The notes under the pieces are model-generated. The model did no database searches and was not told the DNA's origin. It was given only the letters and a program-made list of their open reading frames with translations. A program made the translations under genes and the position numbers. 35,826 nucleotides of DNA from Tissierella_B sp964485455. Its GTDB lineage: Bacteria > Bacillota > Clostridia > Tissierellales > Tissierellaceae. Shown one piece after another: positions 32,060 to 35,826 of this stretch; the stretch's first letter is position 1; each line of letters opens with the position of its first letter. The DNA lies in assembly GCA_964485455.1 (NCBI GenBank), contig CAZAJU010000008.1:1-35826 (forward strand), read 5' to 3'.

Positions 32060-32926
32060 ATGAAATTAAACATAATAAAGGTTAACCCTGTAGAGAATAT
32101 GACCATATTTGTAATGGATAAGCTAGACCCTTTAATTCATATGGAGGTTGCCAATAAGCTAATGGAATATGGGAATGCTCATGGAGAACAGGTTGGGTTT
32201 GTTGTAGATCCAATTACAGATGAGGGTAAGGCTCTAAAAACAATGAGACTTCAAATGATGGGTGGAGAATTCTGCGGAAATGCAGCAAGGTCTCTTGCTG
32301 CTCTAATGGTTCATCTACAATTACCCGGAATAAATAAATTAGAAGAAAATTATGATGTTGCAATTGAAGTATCAGGTAGTAATGAACTACTAACTTGTAC
32401 TGTAAAACCAACAGAAACAGAATATAGTTATTTATCAAGAATTAAGATGCCTTTACCTAAACAAGTTTCAAACTCTAGTATTATGTTCAACAATGAAGAG
32501 ATAAATTATACAAGAGTTGATTTTCATGGAATTACTCATTTTATCGTTGAAAACAATGAAATAGATGATAAGGATCAATTCTTTAAAGCAATAAAAGAAA
32601 AAACGGATAAAGAATTGTTAGATGCCATAGGAATTATGTTTTACGATTATGCCAGTGGTTTCTTAAGACCTCTAGTATATGTAAGAGCAACTAATAGTTT
32701 ATATTGGGAAAGAAGCTGCGCTTCTGGAACTAGTGCTTTAGGTGTTGCTTTAGCTATTAAGAAAAACTCTAACATACATGAATACATTGAGCAACCAGGC
32801 GGAAAACTTGAGGTAATAGTTGAACTTTTGGATTCTAAAGTAAAATCACTTTACCTAGATGGCAAGGTACAAATCGTGTTCGAAGGAAAAGCATATATAG
32901 ATGATAATTTTTATGAGTACAGCTAG
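32060..32926 (+). CDS. CntK-like amino-acid racemase (diaminopimelate epimerase fold)
   Basis: A 288-aa PLP-independent racemase with the diaminopimelate epimerase fold. Two catalytic cysteines are visible: C72 (GGEFCGNAAR) and C220 (ERSCASGTS). From memory of the family, it resembles the staphylococcal histidine racemase CntK more than DapF, sharing NMTIFV, EQVGF, EFCGNA, the QPGGKL segment and the GKAYID ending. CntK makes D-histidine for the metallophore staphylopine, but no CntL or CntM homologue is present here. ATG 32060 is preferred (GGAGG at 32049-32053, 6 bases away) over the ATG 32054 abutting the site. It follows the VanW gene by 16 bases. Substrate unknown; DapF activity cannot be excluded. 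Confidence 0.8.
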   Translation: MKLNIIKVNPVENMTIFVMDKLDPLIHMEVANKLMEYGNAHGEQVGFVVDPITDEGKALKTMRLQMMGGEFCGNAARSLAALMVHLQLPGINKLEENYDVAIEVSGSNELLTCTVKPTETEYSYLSRIKMPLPKQVSNSSIMFNNEEINYTRVDFHGITHFIVENNEIDDKDQFFKAIKEKTDKELLDAIGIMFYDYASGFLRPLVYVRATNSLYWERSCASGTSALGVALAIKKNSNIHEYIEQPGGKLEVIVELLDSKVKSLYLDGKVQIVFEGKAYIDDNFYEYS

Positions 32927-32985
32927 ATGAAGCTTAAGCAGTTCCTACAACTGTATATTATTTACTGATTAAAAGGATGTGTATA

Positions 32986-33801
32986 ATGGAATATAAATTA
33001 ATTGCCATAGATATGGATGGAACACTTTTAAATAGTCAAAATGAAGTATCCCTAAGAACCAAAGCAGCTATTGAAAGAGCTAAGGAAAAAGGTATACATA
33101 TAGTGTTGGCTACTGGTAGAATATTAAAGTCTGCTAAAATATTTTCTGATGAACTAATGTTGACTAATCCTATACTTGCATGTAACGGGGCCATTATCCT
33201 TGATGAGAGTAGAAACACAATTTATAATAGGCCTATAGAAGCTGACTTAGCAAAAAGAATCATGGAGCTAGGCAGAGAATATGGTTTATATTATCATTTT
33301 TATAATGAGGAATCCCTTTTTACAAATCAATATATAAAGGGAATTGCTGATTACTATTCGAGAAAATCACAAAAAATAGATGTTAAGATATTTAATGATG
33401 AGGAAGAGATATTAAATAATAAGGAATTAAATATTTTTAAATTTCTCTTTATAGATAATGATTCTGATAAGTTAAATAGACTTAGAGAGGATTTTGGGGC
33501 CATTGAAGGTTTAAATATCACGAAGTCCTGGGGCAATAATCTGGAGGTAATGGATTTTAGAGCTTCCAAGGGGATAGGACTTGAATATTTGTGTAATGAG
33601 ATGAAAATATCAAAAGATGCAGTAATTGCCATAGGAGATAGTGAGAATGATCTTTCGATGTTGAAGTTTGCAGGACTTGGAGTAGCTATGGGCAATGGTG
33701 ATGAGGATGTAAAGCTTGCATCCAATTTTGTAACAGATACAAATGACCAGGATGGAGTAGCTAAAGTAATTGAAAAGTTTATATTGGGAGATGAATTATA
33801 A
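32986..33801 (+). CDS. Cof-type HAD-IIB phosphatase
   Basis: A 271-aa soluble hydrolase. Motif I is IAIDMDGTLL, with nucleophile D9 and D11; motif II ATGRI; a large C2B cap lies between motifs II and III; motif III is the Lys in RASKGIGLEYL; motif IV is GDSENDLSML. The family dephosphorylates sugar phosphates, FMN or PLP, and specificity cannot be read off. The start ATG 32986 is chosen because AAAAGGA is 8 bases upstream; ATG 32977 lies within that site. The next gene's start codon is directly adjacent to this stop. Confidence 0.92.
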   Translation: MEYKLIAIDMDGTLLNSQNEVSLRTKAAIERAKEKGIHIVLATGRILKSAKIFSDELMLTNPILACNGAIILDESRNTIYNRPIEADLAKRIMELGREYGLYYHFYNEESLFTNQYIKGIADYYSRKSQKIDVKIFNDEEEILNNKELNIFKFLFIDNDSDKLNRLREDFGAIEGLNITKSWGNNLEVMDFRASKGIGLEYLCNEMKISKDAVIAIGDSENDLSMLKFAGLGVAMGNGDEDVKLASNFVTDTNDQDGVAKVIEKFILGDEL

Positions 33802-34266
33802 TTGGCGTTAAATATTGTATTAGTAGAGCCTGAAATACCACATAACACTGGAAGTATTGCTAGAACCTGTGCTTTAACAGGAACTTCTTTGCATCTTGTA
33901 AGACCTCTTGGATTTTCTGTAAGTGATAAGTATTTAAAAAGGTCAGGACTAGATTACTGGCATTTAGTAGATATACATTATTATGATAGTTTTGATGAAG
34001 TTCTATCAAAGTTTCCTGATGGAGTTTTTTATTATGCAACTACAAAGACTGATAATAAATATTCAGATTTTAAATATACTGATAATACCTTTTTTGTATT
34101 TGGAAAAGAAACAAAGGGTTTACCAGATGAATTAATAGAAAGGTATCAAGACCGCACAATAAGGATCCCTATGATTCCTATTGGTAGGTCACTAAACCTA
34201 TCTAATTCAGCTAATATAATTCTTTATGAAGCCTTAAGACAATTAGACTTTCCTAATATTAACTAA
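33802..34266 (+). CDS. trmL: tRNA (cytidine/uridine-34-2'-O)-methyltransferase
   Basis: A 154-aa SpoU-family (SPOUT) methyltransferase that 2'-O-methylates the wobble base of tRNA-Leu isoacceptors. It consists of the SPOUT domain alone, with PEIPHNTGSIARTC near the N-terminus, FVFGKETKGLP (motif 2) and IPMIPIGRSLNLSNSANIILYEA (motif 3), which form the trefoil knot and S-adenosylmethionine site. Length fits TrmL. Start is TTG 33802, directly abutting the preceding TAA, so translation is probably coupled. Last gene of the DUF503-nth-vanW operon. Confidence 0.93.
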   Translation: MALNIVLVEPEIPHNTGSIARTCALTGTSLHLVRPLGFSVSDKYLKRSGLDYWHLVDIHYYDSFDEVLSKFPDGVFYYATTKTDNKYSDFKYTDNTFFVFGKETKGLPDELIERYQDRTIRIPMIPIGRSLNLSNSANIILYEALRQLDFPNIN

Positions 34267-34336
34267 ATGATTCTAATGAGTCAAAAAATATGAATATTTT
34301 CAATATAAAATTTATTAATAATAAGCGATAAACCTA

Positions 34337-34365
34337 TTGAAAAAAATAAACCATTAGTATATAAT
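34337..34365 (+). promoter_or_regulatory. Sigma-A type promoter for the grdE leader
   Basis: TTGAAA (34337-34342) and TATAAT (34360-34365) are separated by exactly 17 bases. A start near 34372 would give a leader of about 550 bases to the grdE ATG. Confidence 0.75.
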
Positions 34366-34390
34366 ATGATTAAGATTTAGTTAATTTTAT

Positions 34391-34458
34391 AACAAGATGG
34401 TAAACATCTTGTTTCTGTGTATGTTTAAACTGCATGGCAGTTTCCTATATACTTAAAC
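34391..34458 (+). promoter_or_regulatory. Structured 5' leader segment upstream of the glycine riboswitch
   Basis: Two perfect hairpins: AACAAGATG/CATCTTGTT (34391-34399 with 34405-34413) and AAACTGC/GCAGTTT (34427-34433 with 34437-34443). GTTTAA (34423-34428) can instead pair with TTAAAC (34453-34458), so two folds compete. It does not have the glycine aptamer consensus. It lies between the promoter and the aptamer; its function is not known. Confidence 0.45.
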
Positions 34459-34511
34459 AATATGATATTAAATCATAAAAATCAAAATAAAACAGTATTC
34501 TGGATGAAATT

Positions 34512-34614
34512 TATGGGAGAGACCTACTTAGGCGCCGAAGGGGTAATTTATAGATAGCCAAGTCTATACTGATGCTCTCAGGTAAAAAGGACCATACTTT
34601 GACAGAACTCTGAT
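34512..34614 (+). promoter_or_regulatory. Glycine riboswitch (single aptamer)
   Basis: The stretch contains the conserved GGGAGAGACC (34515-34524), GCGCCGAAGGGGTAA (34532-34546), CTCTCAGGTAAAAAGGACC (34575-34593) and ACTCTG (34607-34612), in the order and spacing of the gcvT/glycine aptamer. I see one complete aptamer and no second one. It is followed by a terminator 25 bases later and by the glycine/sarcosine reductase gene grdE. Glycine binding and the identity of the downstream gene agree. Confidence 0.88.
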
Positions 34615-34639
34615 AACCTGTAAAATGGTGATTAACAGA

Positions 34640-34668
34640 GTAAATAGGCGGCGTCTATTTGCTTTTTT
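34640..34668 (+). terminator. Riboswitch-associated intrinsic terminator
   Basis: GTAAATAG (34640-34647) pairs with CTATTTGC (34655-34662, one G-U), followed by T6. ACTCTG at the aptamer's 3' end (34607-34612) is complementary to CAGAGT (34636-34641), which overlaps the base of this stem, suggesting a switching helix. Whether glycine opens or closes it cannot be decided by eye. Confidence 0.72.
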
Positions 34669-34774
34669 ATTGTTTTGAAAAAAATAAAAAAAAGCTATAT
34701 ATTTTGTGATTTATAGGGTATAATATGAATGGTAGAATATAAACAAAATATACTAAACATTTCCTGCCTATGCT

Positions 34775-34893
34775 AGACAAAATATGTTATTTTGTCTGAT
34801 CTTAATCACAGAATTTAGAAAGTCATCATGTGAAAAAACTCAAAAATTGTGAAAAATTTAATTTAGATTTAAACCTGGTTGCCAGGATTAAAT
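34775..34893 (+). promoter_or_regulatory. Further hairpins between terminator and grdE
   Basis: AGACAAAAT/ATTTTGTCT (34775-34783 with 34789-34797) is a perfect stem. ATTTAA-A-CCTGG / CCAGG-A-TTAAAT (34867-34878 with 34882-34893) forms a longer stem with one A-A mismatch, ending 20 bases before the ribosome site AGGAGGTG (34913-34920). They may set mRNA stability or translation. No reading frame lies between the terminator and grdE. Confidence 0.4.
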
Positions 34894-34925
34894 ATATACA
34901 TGTAAATATAAGAGGAGGTGAATGT

Positions 34926-35826
34926 ATGCGTCTAGAATTAGGCCATGTACTAATTAAAGATGTGCAATTTAGTGATACAACAAAACTAGAAAATGGTGTA
35001 TTGTCAGTTAATAAAGAAGAGCTTATAAAGCTTATCAGCGAGGATGAGCACCTTGCTTCAGTTGAGGTTGATATTGCTAAACCTGGTGAAAGTGTAAGAG
35101 TTACACCAGTTAAAGACGTAGTAGAACCAAGAGTTAAGGTGGAAGGACCTGGTGGAGTATTCCCTGGAATATTGTCAAAGGTTGATGTTGTTGGTTCCGG
35201 AAAGACTAATGTATTAAAGGGTATGACAGTAATGACTACCGGTAAAATCGTTGGTTTCCAAGAGGGTATCATCGACATGTCAGGACCTGGAGCAGATTTC
35301 ACACCATTCTCTAAAACAATTAATCTTGTTTTAAAATGTGAACCTGTTGAAGGTTTGAAACAACCTGCTCATGAGAAAGCTGTTAGATTCGCAGGATTCA
35401 AAGCTGCCGCTTATCTTGCTGAAACTGCTAAGAGCCTTACTCCTGATACAGTAGAAGTATTTGAAACTGTTCCTTTCTTAGAAGGAATCAAGAAATATCC
35501 TGAGCTTCCAAAGGTGGCTTATGTACAAATGCTTCAAACTCAAGGATTACTTCATGACACTTATGTTTATGGAGTAGACGCTAAACAAATCGTACCAACT
35601 ATTCTTTATCCAACTGAAATAATGGATGGAGCTATAGTAAGTGGTAACTGTGTATCAGCTTGTGATAAGAATACAACATATCACCAAATGAACAACCCAG
35701 CAGTACATGATCTTTATGCTGCTCATGGAAAGACAATAAACTTCGTTGGAACTATAATTACTAACGAAAATGTTTACCTTGCAGACAAAGAAAGATCATC
35801 AAACTGGACAGCTAAATTAGCTGAAT
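34926..35826 (+). CDS. grdE: Glycine/sarcosine/betaine reductase component B proprotein, 5' part
   Basis: The first 300 codons of a selenoprotein-B family subunit; the window ends inside the gene (family length about 430). Component B forms a Schiff base with the amino group of its substrate and hands the carboxymethyl group to selenoprotein A, making acetyl-phosphate. Characteristic blocks are HVLIKDVQF, RVTPVKDVVEPRVKVEGPGG, DMSGPGADFTPFSKT and GNCVSACDKNTTYHQMNNP. Asn241-Cys242 in the last block is the expected autoprocessing site, where Cys becomes the pyruvoyl group. AGGAGGTG is 5 bases before ATG 34926. GrdE (glycine) is preferred over GrdG (sarcosine) or GrdI (betaine) because of the glycine riboswitch, but sequence alone does not settle this. 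Confidence 0.88.
   Translation, partial: MRLELGHVLIKDVQFSDTTKLENGVLSVNKEELIKLISEDEHLASVEVDIAKPGESVRVTPVKDVVEPRVKVEGPGGVFPGILSKVDVVGSGKTNVLKGMTVMTTGKIVGFQEGIIDMSGPGADFTPFSKTINLVLKCEPVEGLKQPAHEKAVRFAGFKAAAYLAETAKSLTPDTVEVFETVPFLEGIKKYPELPKVAYVQMLQTQGLLHDTYVYGVDAKQIVPTILYPTEIMDGAIVSGNCVSACDKNTTYHQMNNPAVHDLYAAHGKTINFVGTIITNENVYLADKERSSNWTAKLAE

Noticed and set aside
33354..33848. 164-residue open frame on the minus strand
   Set aside because: It lies opposite the Cof-type phosphatase and TrmL genes, has no ribosome site or family motif, and is a low-complexity shadow frame.
34391..34510. A first glycine aptamer forming a tandem riboswitch
   Set aside because: None of the conserved aptamer blocks is present in this part of the leader; only unrelated hairpins are seen.
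34719..34724. Second promoter (TATAAT) downstream of the riboswitch terminator
   Set aside because: No acceptable -35 at 16-18 bases, and the region is very AT-rich, so chance is likely.
34826..35302. 158-residue open frame on the minus strand opposite grdE
   Set aside because: Ser/Thr/Pro-rich antisense reading of the well-supported grdE gene.

Overview
The window is AT-rich, densely coded DNA from a Gram-positive, endospore-forming, amino-acid-fermenting anaerobe. I infer class Clostridia, with a Tissierella-like relative the best guess. The support is a Spo0E-like phosphatase, a GerMN-domain protein, cell-wall proteins with copper-amine-oxidase-N/PepSY and VanW/G5 domains, strong AGGAGG ribosome binding sites with frequent TTG starts, and a Stickland-type glycine/sarcosine reductase gene behind a glycine riboswitch. 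No phage, plasmid, insertion-sequence or CRISPR signature is visible; this looks like core chromosome.

Layout. 1-2.3 kb: a tiny Spo0E-like gene, a ZIP metal transporter preceded by a 33-aa membrane peptide (minus strand), and a DegV fatty-acid-binding protein. 2.4-4.1 kb: tRNA-Lys(CTT) with a clear promoter and terminator, an unexplained two-hairpin element, and a secreted copper-amine-oxidase-N/PepSY protein. 4.2-7.7 kb: a two-gene asymmetric ABC exporter. 7.7-9.1 kb (minus): an NCS2 purine permease with an unassigned leader. 9.5-14.8 kb: AI-2E-family permease, orphan oligopeptide-binding lipoprotein, HAD-IB phosphatase and GerMN protein, each apparently transcribed alone. 14.8-16.9 kb (minus): a 41-aa Asn/Gln/Lys-rich protein and a UvrD-type helicase. 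17.0-18.5 kb: PAP2 phosphatase and nitroreductase. 18.5-22.3 kb: a compact operon of TPR protein, methionine aminopeptidase, hemolysin-III protein, MgtC-like protein and cyclophilin lipoprotein.

22.3-23.9 kb (minus): ABC permease plus ATPase of the nitrate/sulfonate/taurine type with no binding protein nearby. 24.1-27.1 kb: thymidine kinase, then on the minus strand an NlpC/P60 wall hydrolase whose promoter carries a textbook-spaced WalR-like box, and a RodA/FtsW-type glycosyltransferase. 27.2-29.4 kb: epoxyqueuosine reductase and glycine C-acetyltransferase, followed by a 208-bp inverted-repeat element. 29.7-34.3 kb: an operon of DUF503, endonuclease III, VanW/G5 protein, a CntK-like amino-acid racemase, Cof-type HAD phosphatase and TrmL. 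34.3-35.8 kb: a good promoter, a long structured leader with a single glycine riboswitch and an intrinsic terminator, then the start of grdE, cut by the window end.

Functional links. Glycine C-acetyltransferase can release glycine from threonine, and the riboswitch-controlled reductase can use glycine as a Stickland electron acceptor, so the two ends of the right half fit one metabolism. Wall-remodelling functions (NlpC/P60, RodA, VanW/G5, PAP2) recur. I see no large undescribed multi-gene system. The most interesting leads are the CntK-like racemase without staphylopine partners, the long leader of grdE, the WalR-like box, two uncatalogued small proteins and the inverted-repeat element. All functional calls come from reading motifs; no database search was run.
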